Assembly: GCF_014154935.1 (NCBI RefSeq)
Contig: NZ_JACEHH010000002.1
Coordinates: 62,001 to 126,000, forward strand
Direction of reading: 5' to 3'
Source of the DNA: Stieleria mannarensis
GTDB taxonomy: Bacteria > Planctomycetota > Planctomycetia > Pirellulales > Pirellulaceae
Length of the DNA stretch: 64,000 bases
The position numbers and the translations under genes are program-made. Shown one piece after another: positions 36,246 to 46,133 of the stretch. Numbering within the stretch: position 1 is the first letter of the stretch; each line of letters opens with the position of its first letter. The notes beneath the pieces are model-generated. The model saw only the letters and a list, made by a program, of their open reading frames with translations, was not told the DNA's origin and ran no database searches.

Positions 36246-37595
36246 CTACTTGTTCCACCACCAGGCGTCGCTGCGCGCCGAAGCGATCTTGTTGGTCAGC
36301 GAGGTGTCGACTTGCTGGTCATGAACGATCTGGAAGGCGTTGATCGAAACGCCACCGGAGGCCGTCACGACCCAGCCGCTGCGGCCTTTGATGAAGCTGC
36401 ACTCCGGAGCGATCGTTTGCGGGGCGTCGAATGCCGGCGGCGCGAGGGTTTCTTGGTCGCGAAGCACGGTCAATTCCAATCCCGAGCGGTTTTCCAGTTG
36501 TTCTTGAACGATCAAAGTCGATGCAACGGTCAGGTCCATCAGGTTTTGCAGGTCACCGAAGACCGGCATCTCTTTGGCCAGCTGCTCGAACCTTTCGGTC
36601 ATCGACGTGGCCCATTTCTGAGCCAGCTTGTCTGCCTTTTCGGTGCTCGATGCGGAACCGTCGGCGGCGATCGCGTCTTGTTCGGTCATCGTCTTGATGC
36701 CTTGACCGGTCAGCTTCCAAACCGTGCCTTCTTCATTGCGGGTCAGGCTTTCGTACTCGCATTCCATCCACCAACGCGGATTCATGCTGCCGGCGTGAGA
36801 GGTGTTGCGTGCCAGTTGCAGGTAGCTGGGCAGGCCTTTGACCGGGGAGTCTTCGATCGCCATCGCCAGCCGTTTCATTTGGTAGTCGGCCGCGACGAGG
36901 GTGCAGGCGTAGCGGCTGGTGGCGGGGATGCCGGTCAGCTTGATCATCTGCGGGCCGAACGCTTGTTTCATGCCGGCTTCGAGCGCGGCCGGGTTTTGTC
37001 CCGGACGCAGTTTGATTCGGCTGAGGAATGCGTTGAGCCGTTGCCGGCCTTCGGTGGTCGGCTCGATCGAGCAGCTGATGCCTTGGGCTCGAGAGTTTTC
37101 GACGTTGCGGAGTGCCACGACCAAGTCTTCCAGTTGCAAGATCGCGGCGCCGGTTTCGGTCCCGACGACGCTGCCGGTTTCGGACAGCGTCCACGGTTCG
37201 GCCGGCCCGGCCAGGATCAAGTCGTTGTTTTCGTGATCGACCAGGACATAATCCACACCGGTCAGCCCGGCCAGGTAGCGGATCTCGGCCGGCAGCCGGG
37301 CGCCCGACTTGCGGACTTCAATGATCGCGTCTTGGAGTCCGGACAGTGAGACCATTCGCAGTTCTGCGGCGGCGGCCAGGTCACCCGCCGGTGCGGTCAC
37401 TTCGTTGCGGAGCAGGTTGACGAGTTCCTGGTTTTCTTGAACCGTTGCCGAGCGAACCACGCCGGCCGGATCAATCGAAACACCACCAACGTTATTGCCG
37501 CCACCGTTGTTGAATCCCGCCGTCGTCAGCGAGGCGACCGCAACGAGACAGCTCATCGCAATCGCGATCATGAATCGAGCTTGGCTCAGTTTCAT
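36246..37595 (-). CDS. Secreted DUF1598-type planctomycete protein
   Basis: 449 residues. Signal peptide (FMIAIAMSCLVAVASLTTA), short Gly/Asn stretch (FNNGGGNNVGG), then the conserved block with AELRMVSLSGLQDAI, ARLPAEIRYLAGLTGVDYVLVDHENNDLILAGPAEPW and a long alpha/beta C-terminal part with ESLTRNEEGTVWKLTGQGIKTMTEQ. Found in planctomycetes; function unknown. Location is periplasmic or outer. Start ATG 37595 with GGAG about ten bases upstream. Confidence 0.75.
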   Translation of the reverse strand: MKLSQARFMIAIAMSCLVAVASLTTAGFNNGGGNNVGGVSIDPAGVVRSATVQENQELVNLLRNEVTAPAGDLAAAAELRMVSLSGLQDAIIEVRKSGARLPAEIRYLAGLTGVDYVLVDHENNDLILAGPAEPWTLSETGSVVGTETGAAILQLEDLVVALRNVENSRAQGISCSIEPTTEGRQRLNAFLSRIKLRPGQNPAALEAGMKQAFGPQMIKLTGIPATSRYACTLVAADYQMKRLAMAIEDSPVKGLPSYLQLARNTSHAGSMNPRWWMECEYESLTRNEEGTVWKLTGQGIKTMTEQDAIAADGSASSTEKADKLAQKWATSMTERFEQLAKEMPVFGDLQNLMDLTVASTLIVQEQLENRSGLELTVLRDQETLAPPAFDAPQTIAPECSFIKGRSGWVVTASGGVSINAFQIVHDQQVDTSLTNKIASARSDAWWWNK

Positions 37596-37812
37596 CGAAA
37601 AGTTACTCCGAATGGAATTGGATTTGAGACGCCGGGGATTCGCAAAGACGCGTCATCGTGCGGCGGAAAAGTCGGTTGGGAGGCGGCCTAGACTGATCTA
37701 GAGAATAGTTGCCGCCGATTCTGGTCGCAAGTTCGACCCGCTGATCTGGTAAACTAATCGGCTGGCATTCTTCTCCAGGGACTTTCCGCAATTTCCAGGG
37801 AATCCGAGCATT

Positions 37813-39987
37813 TTGAGTGACAGCAGCATGACCTTGCCGCCGCACGGCGACGATTCCGCCTCCGGCAGCCTGTCGATGAACGGGGGGGCGGCACGAAAGC
37901 ACGATGCGTTTGTCCCCGCCGGTGGCATCGATGGCGGGTACCTGGTGACCCAATCCGCCGGCCGCTGGAGTGATGTTTTTCGGCTTTCGGCGCCCGCGCA
38001 AGTCATCCTGGGACGATCCAGCACCAACGACATTGCGATCCGCAGCGAACGGGCCAGCCGCCAACACGCCCGCGTTTGGTCGTCCCCCGAGGGCTGGATG
38101 ATCGAGGATTTGGGCAGCCGCAACGGCACGTTCGTCTCGGGACGTCGGATCGATTCGCCGACCAAGCTGGCCGACGGCGACAAAATCGAAATCGCCGGGT
38201 ACTCCCTCCAATTCGTGCACCAGATTCAATCGGCCGAGGGGCCCGCCGCCTCGCCGCTGCCGGCCGGTGCGACCGAGGATCACTTGACGTTGGCGATGGA
38301 GGCGGCGTCGATCACCGATCGTCGCGCCAAGAGCGAATACCTGCACCGCGACCTGCTGGAAACCAAGCCGTTTCGCGCCGCGGGCAAAGATGCCGGAGCC
38401 AAAGATGCCGGAGCCAAAGACGCATCGGCGGAGACCGAAACGGCGCGGGCGACGCTGCTGCAGTTAGCATTCGAATTGGCCGGTGCCGAGTCGGCCGCCC
38501 AAGCGATCGAACTGGTTTTGGATCGTCTGGCCGCTTCGATTCCCTTCCGCAGCGCCGGGGCCTTCGTCGTCAAAACGAAATCACAGAAATCGTCCGGCAA
38601 CACTTCGGCGGCCGATTCCTCGAACTTGGTTTTAGTGGCCACGCGTCATGCAAACGATTCGGCGCTCGGATCGAGCAGCTACCGGCGTCCGGCAGACACC
38701 GCGATTGCCAGCGTGATCGGGCCGGACGGGCAAGCGATCTTGGCCCGGAACGTCGCCGGCGACCGAACGTTGGCGACCGAAAACAGCCGCGGCGAAATCG
38801 ATGCGGTCAGCATGATCTTGGCACCGGTCAAAGATCGCGAAGAAAAGGTGCTGGGGATGTTGCACCTGCTGACGACTGACAAAGAAACCGTGTTTTCGCC
38901 GCGCGATCTGGAGTTCGTGTTGGCGGTCGCGGAGATTCTGGCTGAGTCGTTGCGCAACCTGCGTGTCCGCGGGAAACTGGATCGTTCGCTCCGTCGATCC
39001 CAACGCCAAATCCAGACGCTGCAAAAACAGATCGGCGGCAAAGTTCAGATCGTCGGGCAAAGCGATGCGGTCCGCGACATCATTGAAAAGATCGCCCTGG
39101 TGGCGCCGACCAACGCGACGGTGTTGGTGCGTGGTGAGTCCGGGGTTGGCAAAGAATTGGTGGCTTCGGCAATCCACCATGCCAGCGGACGCGCGTCGGC
39201 GCCGCTGGTTTGTATGAACTGTGCCGCACTGTCGCCCTCCTTGCTGGAAAGCGAATTGTTCGGCCACGAGAAGGGCGCGTTTACCGGCGCGACCGATCGC
39301 AAGCAGGGCAAGTTCGAAGCGGCCGATGGTGGCACGTTAATGTTGGACGAAATCGGCGAGATGGATGCGGAGATCCAAGCCAAGTTCTTGCGCGTGTTGG
39401 AAGGTCATCCGTTTGAACGTGTCGGGGGGCAAAGTCCGATCAAAGTCGACGTGCGGGTGGTCGCGGCGACCAACCGTGATCTACAAGCGATGGTAGCCGA
39501 AGGCAAGTTTCGCCAAGACCTGTTCTATCGCTTGCATGTGGTCGAAATCCTGGTGCCACCGCTACGCAGCCGCGGCAGCGATATCCTGCTGTTGGCCGAG
39601 CATTTTCTGGCTCAGTTTAACGAACAGATGGGACGGCGAATCACGACGATCACCGAGCCAGCGCGACGGATGTTGTTGGATTACCGTTGGCCGGGGAACA
39701 TCCGTGAATTGCGTAACGTGATCGAACGCGCGGTCGTACTGAATGCGGGAACGACGATCGACGCCGAGCACCTGTTGCTGACGCCGGCGATGTCGGCTGG
39801 GAAAGGGGACGCCGATTCTGCGACCGCGAATTCGCCCGTGGAGATTTCCCTGGCCGACCTGGAGCGTTCCCACATCGAACGCGTGCTCCGCCACACCGAC
39901 GGCAACAAGAGCCGAGCCGCCTCGATCCTGGGCATCGAACGAAGCACGCTGGATCGCAAGCTCAAGAAATTCAACCGAGAATCGTAG
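37813..39987 (+). CDS. Sigma54-dependent activator with FHA and GAF domains
   Basis: 724 residues. FHA domain ~62-135 ([35 protein letters not shown]) binds phospho-Thr. A GAF-like sensor region ~210-385 follows. AAA+ core: Walker A GESGVGKE 441-448, GAFTGA 488-493 (contact with sigma54), Walker B LMLDEIGE 509-516. A Fis-type helix-turn-helix ends it ([32 protein letters not shown]). A TTG start at 37813 with AGGGAA upstream is preferred; ATG 37828 is possible. Residues ~192-206 are three GAKDA-type tandem units. It suggests phospho-signal dependent control of sigma54 genes. Confidence 0.9.
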   Translation: MSDSSMTLPPHGDDSASGSLSMNGGAARKHDAFVPAGGIDGGYLVTQSAGRWSDVFRLSAPAQVILGRSSTNDIAIRSERASRQHARVWSSPEGWMIEDLGSRNGTFVSGRRIDSPTKLADGDKIEIAGYSLQFVHQIQSAEGPAASPLPAGATEDHLTLAMEAASITDRRAKSEYLHRDLLETKPFRAAGKDAGAKDAGAKDASAETETARATLLQLAFELAGAESAAQAIELVLDRLAASIPFRSAGAFVVKTKSQKSSGNTSAADSSNLVLVATRHANDSALGSSSYRRPADTAIASVIGPDGQAILARNVAGDRTLATENSRGEIDAVSMILAPVKDREEKVLGMLHLLTTDKETVFSPRDLEFVLAVAEILAESLRNLRVRGKLDRSLRRSQRQIQTLQKQIGGKVQIVGQSDAVRDIIEKIALVAPTNATVLVRGESGVGKELVASAIHHASGRASAPLVCMNCAALSPSLLESELFGHEKGAFTGATDRKQGKFEAADGGTLMLDEIGEMDAEIQAKFLRVLEGHPFERVGGQSPIKVDVRVVAATNRDLQAMVAEGKFRQDLFYRLHVVEILVPPLRSRGSDILLLAEHFLAQFNEQMGRRITTITEPARRMLLDYRWPGNIRELRNVIERAVVLNAGTTIDAEHLLLTPAMSAGKGDADSATANSPVEISLADLERSHIERVLRHTDGNKSRAASILGIERSTLDRKLKKFNRES

Positions 39988-40045
39988 CCCCGGTGGGATC
40001 GGCTTCCAGCCTGTCATCGCCAAGAGCCGTGTGTCTCAGAGTGAA

Positions 40046-40120
40046 GGCAGAATGATACGGGGCAGAATGATGTGATAGATGCTGGTCCGTCTTCATCATT
40101 CTGCCCCGCATCATTCTGCC
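40046..40120. repeat. GGCAGAATGAT motif pair in inverted orientation
   Basis: GGCAGAATGATACGGGGCAG (40046) on plus and its inverted partner ATCATTCTGCCCCGCATCAT (40094) on minus: head-to-head copies 20 to 25 bases apart. Confidence 0.75.
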
Positions 40121-40237
40121 ATCCTTCTCCTGTCGATTCGCCAATTTGGTGCCACCCATCTATCGCACTCCAGCACCAACTGAGCGACTGCTAGCAAATC
40201 CAACCCTGGGCTGCACTCAGCTTCTCTGCTAGCAAAC

Positions 40238-40311
40238 AAGATGATGGATGGCACCAATTGAGAGCGAGATGGTGGATGGCACCAATTGAAAGCGGGTGGC
40301 ACCAATTGGCG
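40238..40311 (+). repeat. GGCACCAATTG direct repeats
   Basis: Three units: ATGGATGGCACCAATTGAG, GTGGATGGCACCAATTGAA, GGGTGGCACCAATTGGC, each about 25 bases apart. A fourth is near 40464 and an inverted half near 40142. Confidence 0.7.
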
Positions 40312-40318
40312 GCACGCG

Positions 40319-40418
40319 GAAATAGGACCAATGGGACGTAGAGGACCAATAGGACGCTGCCGGATATTCAACCACGTGGCCAGTCACATTTGTCCCCTAG
40401 GTCACATAGGTCCTATCT
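40319..40418. repeat. GGACC/ATAGG short repeat cluster
   Basis: GGAAATAGGACCAATGGGAC, GAGGACCAATAGGACG and inverted CATAGGTCCTATCTCC. Same unit family as at 6503. Confidence 0.6.
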
Positions 40419-40599
40419 CCCCTGGCTTCACGCGTGGGGCGTCGCCCGGCGCGTGATTGGTGGGTGGCACCAATTGGAATGGCAATTGGTCAAAAAATGG
40501 AGTGGTCAAAAAATGGGAGGCCGCGTTTGCTGGCACCCGCCTTACTAGGGCCTTCGATTTTTTGACCAGCAAATCTTTTGACCAACCGTCATCAAATAC

Positions 40600-41775
40600 T
40601 CACTCGACCGAGTCGACGGCGGATTTGAGGGTTCCGCCACTGGTCAGGGTGATGGTCTTGTCGCCGATCTTGATCTTCACGCGGTCGGCGTCGATCGATT
40701 CGACGACGCCACGCACGCTGCCGATTTCGAACTCGTCGCCGACGCGCAACTTGAGTGTCGTGCCACGCGTGCGGACGTTCATCCAGGCGGTCCAGTCGTC
40801 GGCACCCTGCACCAATCCGGTCAGGTAGGTCTGCTTGGCATCGTCAAACTCCAGCGGCGGCTTTTCCGGTGGCGGCGGCGGCGGCGGATCGACCACCTTC
40901 ACCAACAACGTCTCCTCAACCGTTCGCCTCGGATAACCGTCGTCGGTCGCGCGCACCTTGATGTCAAACTCCGTCAGCTCGTCCGAACTGACTCGCAGGG
41001 TTCCGCTGCGCTGGTCGATCGAAATGTTCTCCGGCGGATCGACCAACTCATACGACAATCGGTGCTGTTCGGCATCCTTGAAAACCAACGAAACCGATTC
41101 GCTGCGTCCCTTGGTGACTTCGATGGTTTTGCTGCCGCCGTAGCTCGGCGGGCGGTTGGGCGGCTCGAACAGGTTGCGGTTCAAGATCGGTTCGCTGTAG
41201 GCCAACGCATCGGGGTCGACACGCCAGGCATCGGTTTCGGGGGGCTTGGCATCGACCGGCGCGTTCCTCAACGAAGCGACTTCGATCGTCATGCTGATCG
41301 TGAACCCCGACTCGGTCTTTGAAGGTTTGAGGTCGAATTCGCGAATCCGATGCAGGTAGTCCTTGGACTGGATCTCGTGCATGAAGTCGAAAATCTCGGG
41401 CGCCTCGGCACGCCCGGTCAGCAGAAACGTCATCTGTTGATAGAGGTCACCAATCGGTGCGGTCCGCCCGCTGTCGATCTTGGCGTCTTGGATGTTGTGA
41501 GTCTCCACGACATCGAATAACCAACTTTGGTAATCACTGCGGGCCCGTTCGACGTCACTGGAGACCGATCGCACCAGATACTCGCCCATCTGGCGATCGG
41601 CCAGCGCACCCTGGTTGCGTTTCTCGGCAAGTTGAACCTGTCGCTCCTGCAGCGATTCGTATTGCGTACGTCGCTGCTTGATCGCGGTCTTGTACTTGGT
41701 GAATCCCCACTGGCCGAGACCCAGGACGAACAGCCCGCCGACCAGAATCGCTAGTACTCGTTCACGTTGGTTCAT
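40600..41775 (-). CDS. gspM: T2SS GspM/PilO-like protein with cadherin and PilP/GspC-like domains
   Basis: 391 residues. One membrane helix (ERVLAILVGGLFVLGLGQWGF) and coiled coil (TQYESLQERQVQLAEKRN), a PilO-like ferredoxin fold (APIGDLYQQMTFLLTGRAEAPEIFDF), then a cadherin-like beta domain (SRNEL-type: PPENISIDQRSGTLRVSSDELTEFDIKVRATDDGYPRRTVEETLLVKV) and a final PilP/GspC-like domain (TLKLRVGDEFEIGSVRGVVESIDADRVKIKIGDKTI). Linking the assembly protein to a GspC-like C-terminal domain and a cadherin module is unusual. Its ATG overlaps the PilM/GspL-like stop by 4 bases. Confidence 0.7.
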   Translation of the reverse strand: MNQRERVLAILVGGLFVLGLGQWGFTKYKTAIKQRRTQYESLQERQVQLAEKRNQGALADRQMGEYLVRSVSSDVERARSDYQSWLFDVVETHNIQDAKIDSGRTAPIGDLYQQMTFLLTGRAEAPEIFDFMHEIQSKDYLHRIREFDLKPSKTESGFTISMTIEVASLRNAPVDAKPPETDAWRVDPDALAYSEPILNRNLFEPPNRPPSYGGSKTIEVTKGRSESVSLVFKDAEQHRLSYELVDPPENISIDQRSGTLRVSSDELTEFDIKVRATDDGYPRRTVEETLLVKVVDPPPPPPPEKPPLEFDDAKQTYLTGLVQGADDWTAWMNVRTRGTTLKLRVGDEFEIGSVRGVVESIDADRVKIKIGDKTITLTSGGTLKSAVDSVE

Positions 41776-43355
41776 GCTTGGACCTCCGCCGATTCGGTGG
41801 CGTTTTCAGGTGTTTCCTGCTCGGAAGATTCTGCTTCTGCGGGCGTTTCGTCTGCCGGCGCCGACTCGGCAGGCGGTTCTGTGTCGGCGGCATCGGTTTC
41901 AGATTCCGCTTGCAGCATTTGCTCTGTCATCCGCGAGTATCGTGTGTTGCGCACCGTTTCCCCGGAGACCGCGACAGATTCGGTGAAGGTCCACGAGTAG
42001 GCGTCTTGGTCCTTTTGTTCTTGCGATCCCTTGCCGACGACGGCGTGAGTTTCGTCGCGGAGCGATGCTTCCAATTCGTCGATCACGCCGGGTTCGGTGA
42101 CGGCGCCGACGACCCGCAGCGTGCCGCCACCGCCGCGAATGTTGGCGGTTCCCGAGATGTTACGGACAATCATCTTGTCACTCGGCGGTGCCTTTTCGGC
42201 CAACCGCCGAATCTCATCAAGCCAGTTGACATCGGCGTCCAGGAACTGGTCGATGGTTTCGGTTCTCGCGATGCTCTCATCGGCCGCTTCGGACGAAGGC
42301 AACAACAAGTTGACTTCGTTGGTTGCGTTTGTGATCTTTCGATCCCACTCGGCAAATTGACGATAGATAAAGAACCCGATCAAGAAGACCGCGGCGATCG
42401 GTCCGGCGATCATCAGGATGCGGCGCACGCGATCCGGTTCGACTTCCGGCTTCTTGCGTGGGTTCAGAAAATCGATCAGGGTTTCCGGAGCCGTTTCGTC
42501 GCTGGCGAGCAATCCGACCAGGGGCGCGAGTCGGCCGACATGTTCGGGAAGCGCCTCGCGATCGATCTGCAATCCGACCAGATCAAACGGGTTGACCGCT
42601 TGGACGTCTTCGCAATTGATCGTGTTCTTGATCGCGGCGATGTCGCCGGCGTGCACACCGCTCGTGCCCCAGACCACGATGCGGTCCGGTGTGGAGGTTT
42701 CACCGCACGCCACCATCGTGCGGTGTAGCTCACTGGCGATCGCGCCGCTGCGATGTCGTTCCTCCGAGGGCAAACGCACCGTTCGAACAAAGATCACTTT
42801 GCCGTCGCGGGCGATCACAATTTCCGCGTCGTCGGTCAGCAGGTCGATCATCACACAGATCGATGGCTGCTTTTGCGTTCGCAGGTACAGTGACGCGGCG
42901 GTCAAGGGACGCAGCGCGATCCGTTTGGGCAACAGTTCCGATGTCGAACAAAGCTCGCGAACCTTGTCCATTTCCGCCGGTGCGACGGCTGCGGCGATCA
43001 ACGTGTGGTTTTCGTTGGTGCGACGGGTCACCAAAAAGTCGACGATCGCGCGCTCGCTGGCGGAGGCAAAACTGCGGATCGCCTGGAATCGCACCATGTC
43101 CGGTAACTCGTCCTCGGGCACCGGTGGCAGTTGCAACTCGCGCAACTCCGCCTTGCCGCGGCCGATCGCCACCAGCGTTTCTGTCTTTTGCAGATTCTCG
43201 CTTGTGATGTAGCCGCGCAGTTTCTCCGACACCGAACCGTTTTCGGGGATCGGAATGACCTGGGCGTCGGTCACCTGCACCTTGGAACCGCTGCAGTTGG
43301 CGACGACGATCCGCAATTCGCGATCGTCATAGTCGAGGGCTATTCGTTTAGGCAT
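41772..43355 (-). CDS. gspL: PilM/GspL-like assembly protein
   Basis: 527 residues. N-terminal actin-like PilM fold (PKRIALDYDDRELRIVVANC, LVAIGRGKAELRELQLPP, VMIDLLTDDAEIVIARDGKVIFVRTVRL, VWGTSGVHAG), a membrane helix near 325-345 (ILMIAGPIAAVFLIGFFIYRQF), a PilN-like periplasmic domain, and a Glu/Ala-rich tail (ESETDAADTEPPAESAPADE). It corresponds to GspL: the cytoplasmic part docks to the secretion ATPase GspE. The start ATG 43355 lies 112 bases after the gspK stop. Confidence 0.78.
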   Translation of the reverse strand: MPKRIALDYDDRELRIVVANCSGSKVQVTDAQVIPIPENGSVSEKLRGYITSENLQKTETLVAIGRGKAELRELQLPPVPEDELPDMVRFQAIRSFASASERAIVDFLVTRRTNENHTLIAAAVAPAEMDKVRELCSTSELLPKRIALRPLTAASLYLRTQKQPSICVMIDLLTDDAEIVIARDGKVIFVRTVRLPSEERHRSGAIASELHRTMVACGETSTPDRIVVWGTSGVHAGDIAAIKNTINCEDVQAVNPFDLVGLQIDREALPEHVGRLAPLVGLLASDETAPETLIDFLNPRKKPEVEPDRVRRILMIAGPIAAVFLIGFFIYRQFAEWDRKITNATNEVNLLLPSSEAADESIARTETIDQFLDADVNWLDEIRRLAEKAPPSDKMIVRNISGTANIRGGGGTLRVVGAVTEPGVIDELEASLRDETHAVVGKGSQEQKDQDAYSWTFTESVAVSGETVRNTRYSRMTEQMLQAESETDAADTEPPAESAPADETPAEAESSEQETPENATESAEVQA

Positions 43356-43467
43356 GGTGATAGTCTAGTCGGAGAATGTCTGAGGGCATGGTTTGCGTCG
43401 GGGAGGATTGCTGGCGGAAAGGTTGTTCGATTGGCCGATCGCTGTTGGGCGACTGTTCGGCCGCCAT

Positions 43468-45156
43468 CTACTGCTGGGGGACAGGCTCATCGCCGGCGAC
43501 CGCGGCGACGTTGCGGATGCCCAGGACGGAGACGTCGAACGCCCGCCCGAGATGGCTGAGGTCGCGGTAGGAGACGATTTTGGGATTCACGGTGGTCGCG
43601 TCGATGATCACTTCTTGGCGGTGGGCCAGGCCGGTCGATTCGAAGTAGCCGACGATCTGAGCCCGATAGACGTCGCCGCCGCCGGTCAACAGCGGCACCA
43701 GGTTTCTCATCTCCGACAACGTCACGATGCCCTCGACCATCAACCAAGTCTCGTAGAGTCGATTTTCGTCGTCCGATTCGGTGCCGCGGGCTTCCAGAAT
43801 CGCACCGACTTGTTCTTCGGTCAAAAACGGAATGCCGTAAAGCAGTTCGGCGGGACATTCATTGACGTTGATCCGGCCGGGCATCGCCGGAGTATCGCTG
43901 GTGACCAGTTTGTCCATGATCAGCGGCAGATAGACGCCGGCGGTCAACAGATCAAAGGGGCTGCGGTAGGTTACCGCGTTGTCACCTCCACCGACCGTGA
44001 CGGTGGCGTCGATCAGGTCCAACACCTGGTTGAACTGAATGCTTCCGCCGGCCGACAAGTCAAAGTTTTCCATCAGGTCGGCCGTCCAAACGCCGCCGTC
44101 GGATCCCGTTTCCGTTTCCACGTCTCCGCCGGGAACAGCGGCCGCCGAAGTTGACGGGGCGCCGGACATCCGGTAGGCACAAATAAAACTGGCGTAGACC
44201 TCGTCACCGAGCACCTCGTTCAGGTCCTCGTACAGGATTTCCAAGTCGTCGGAATTGATGTTCACGCGGAACGATCCGTCTCGCTGCCGGTTCGCTTCTT
44301 GGCCGTGGATGGTGAAGTACGCCGCCAGACCGAGCGCGCCGGGCGTGTCGACGCTGACGTTAAAACGTTGTTGTTCGTCCGGGTCCAACATCCCGTTTCG
44401 GTTGCTGTCGGCACCGAACAACAGGGTCGGAGTCATGCCGGCGACCAACAGCAATTCTTCCACGCTGTTGATCGGACCGTTGGTCGGTTCATAGGGCGTC
44501 GGCAGACCACTGTAATATTCCAGTTCCGCACCGTAGGGCCGGACCTCGTCGTCCTCATCCAGCCAATCCAGGATCGAATCGGCGATCTCCTCGGTCATCC
44601 CCGGCAACGCCAATAGCAATGCGGTGGCGATGCTGTCGGGCAGCTCCCCCGCCGCGTCCTCCTCGGACATCAAACTGAGCGCTGCCATCAAGCCGTCGGA
44701 GTTTTCGTCCAGAACCGTCAGCGTGTTCAAGTTCAACCGCGCCGATTCGTCTTGCAGCCCGAAGCGGATTCCGCTGAGCATGCCGTTTTCGTTCAGGTCC
44801 GGCGCGGGGACGGAGAAGTCACACACGTTGGCCGGGTCTTGATTGGAAACCGCGACCGCCTGAAACAAATTGGGGTTGTTGTACACGCCCCCCATTTCGT
44901 CCCGCATCATCTTGGGTTGAGCCAAGATCAAACGAATCGCCTCGGCCCCCGAGTCGGCCGCCACCCGTGCTCGGACCAGATCGCCTGACAAGTACGCGGC
45001 GTCATCATAGGCGACCATCACGCCGGTAAACGAGTAAACCGACAGCGTGGCGACGACGACGACCAGCAAGACCAACACCAGGAAAAAACCGCGCCGCCGG
45101 CGCGGCGTTCGTTTCGACAATGAATTTCGCTTCGCCAATGAATCGAATGCTGACAT
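43468..45156 (-). CDS. gspK: Minor pseudopilin GspK-like
   Basis: About 562 residues, longer than usual. Prepilin motif RRRRGFFLVLVLLVVVVATLSVYSF, then the usual GspK periplasmic layout with helix-hairpin-helix-like regions (LPDSIATALLLALPGMTEEIADSILDWLDEDDEVRPYGAELEYY and SVEELLLVAGMTPTLLFG; later INVNECPAELLYGIPFLTEEQVGAIL). ATG 45156 overlaps the gspJ stop (TGATG); GTG 45159 is an alternative. Forms the tip of the pseudopilus. Confidence 0.82.
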   Translation of the reverse strand: MSAFDSLAKRNSLSKRTPRRRRGFFLVLVLLVVVVATLSVYSFTGVMVAYDDAAYLSGDLVRARVAADSGAEAIRLILAQPKMMRDEMGGVYNNPNLFQAVAVSNQDPANVCDFSVPAPDLNENGMLSGIRFGLQDESARLNLNTLTVLDENSDGLMAALSLMSEEDAAGELPDSIATALLLALPGMTEEIADSILDWLDEDDEVRPYGAELEYYSGLPTPYEPTNGPINSVEELLLVAGMTPTLLFGADSNRNGMLDPDEQQRFNVSVDTPGALGLAAYFTIHGQEANRQRDGSFRVNINSDDLEILYEDLNEVLGDEVYASFICAYRMSGAPSTSAAAVPGGDVETETGSDGGVWTADLMENFDLSAGGSIQFNQVLDLIDATVTVGGGDNAVTYRSPFDLLTAGVYLPLIMDKLVTSDTPAMPGRINVNECPAELLYGIPFLTEEQVGAILEARGTESDDENRLYETWLMVEGIVTLSEMRNLVPLLTGGGDVYRAQIVGYFESTGLAHRQEVIIDATTVNPKIVSYRDLSHLGRAFDVSVLGIRNVAAVAGDEPVPQQ

Positions 45157-46133
45157 CACAGACCGGCCCCCGAGAGATCCTCTTCCTCTTCTTCTTCGAT
45201 TGGTTTGGCCATCGGCAGCCGGACGACGTGCGAGAACAGTCGCGGTTCTTGTTCACTTTCGGGGACCAAGGGATCCAGCATCGCCATTTGGATCTTCACG
45301 GCCAAGGGAAGCTCGCCGAATTCATCGCTGTTCCATTCGATTTGCCAGGTCACGCCGTCCCAGTAAGAAAACTCGATGCCGGTGACTTCCGGGGCGAGCA
45401 ATTCGCCGGTTTGCCCGAGCGCCGAAAGGTTGCCCGAGGTCGACGCGAAGGTGGTTGCCGAGCGATCCAGCACGCGGCGGACCAAGCCGCCGCCGGTCGA
45501 CTCGGTGGCGTCCAGCTTGGCCAGCGTGTCATCGATCCCGACGGCATCGGATGCTTGGACGTAGTAGGTCACGGTTTTCAGATCGCTGGGCAAATCGGCC
45601 AGGTTGCCCGGATCGACGTCCATCAACACGGTGTACTCTTCCAGGCGGGGCAGCCGACTCGTGTCGATTTGCAGTTGGTATTGGTCGCCGATCAATCCGG
45701 GGGTTTGCAGCACCGCGACGCCGGAGACCGACGTGACGACATCCTCTTCCAACGCCGGATCTTCCATACCGGCGGCCTCGGCGGCACCCGGATCACCGCC
45801 GGTGTTGCCGCCGCCGGTGGCGGATGAAGCGGTGCTGGCCAACAGGGTTTCAAGCGCGCTGGTGTCCAGCGGGACCGGATGCAGCGACGCCCGCAAGTCG
45901 TCTTCGATCATTTGCATCACCGCCGAAGCCAACATGGTCCGCCGCATGTCTTGATCGCTGGAATCCATTTCAACGGCGTAGAACCGAAACGCGGCGTTGA
46001 CCAGCGTCATCAGCACGACGGCCAACGAAAGCGTCAGAAACAGTTCCAGCAGGGTGAAGCCGTGTCGGCATCGGCGACATGGTACCCAGCGCGATCGGTT
46101 CGACGAGATTCGAGTGGTGTGACCGACCCTCAT
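45156..46133 (-). CDS. gspJ: Minor pseudopilin GspJ-like
   Basis: 325 residues. Prepilin motif CRHGFTLLELFLTLSLAVVLMTLVNAAFRFY after a 25-residue basic leader. A long C-terminal beta domain contains an Ala/Gly/Thr loop (STASSATGGGNTGGDPGAAEAAG) and EFSYWDGVTWQIEWNS, typical of GspJ. ATG overlaps the gspI stop by 4 bases. Confidence 0.8.
   Translation of the reverse strand: MRVGHTTRISSNRSRWVPCRRCRHGFTLLELFLTLSLAVVLMTLVNAAFRFYAVEMDSSDQDMRRTMLASAVMQMIEDDLRASLHPVPLDTSALETLLASTASSATGGGNTGGDPGAAEAAGMEDPALEEDVVTSVSGVAVLQTPGLIGDQYQLQIDTSRLPRLEEYTVLMDVDPGNLADLPSDLKTVTYYVQASDAVGIDDTLAKLDATESTGGGLVRRVLDRSATTFASTSGNLSALGQTGELLAPEVTGIEFSYWDGVTWQIEWNSDEFGELPLAVKIQMAMLDPLVPESEQEPRLFSHVVRLPMAKPIEEEEEEDLSGAGL

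Larger units (their letters stand above)
39988..40599. other. Repeat-rich intergenic region
   Basis: 612 bp with GGCAGAATGAT motifs, GGCACCAATTG direct repeats and GGACC/ATAGG units (listed separately). A partly duplicated TTGACCAG/TTTTTGACC region is near 40490-40580. No gene seen. Confidence 0.6.

Noticed and set aside
40238-40418. Possible CRISPR-like direct repeats
   Set aside because: Units are short, unevenly spaced and partly inverted; spacers are not of constant length, and no cas gene is present.
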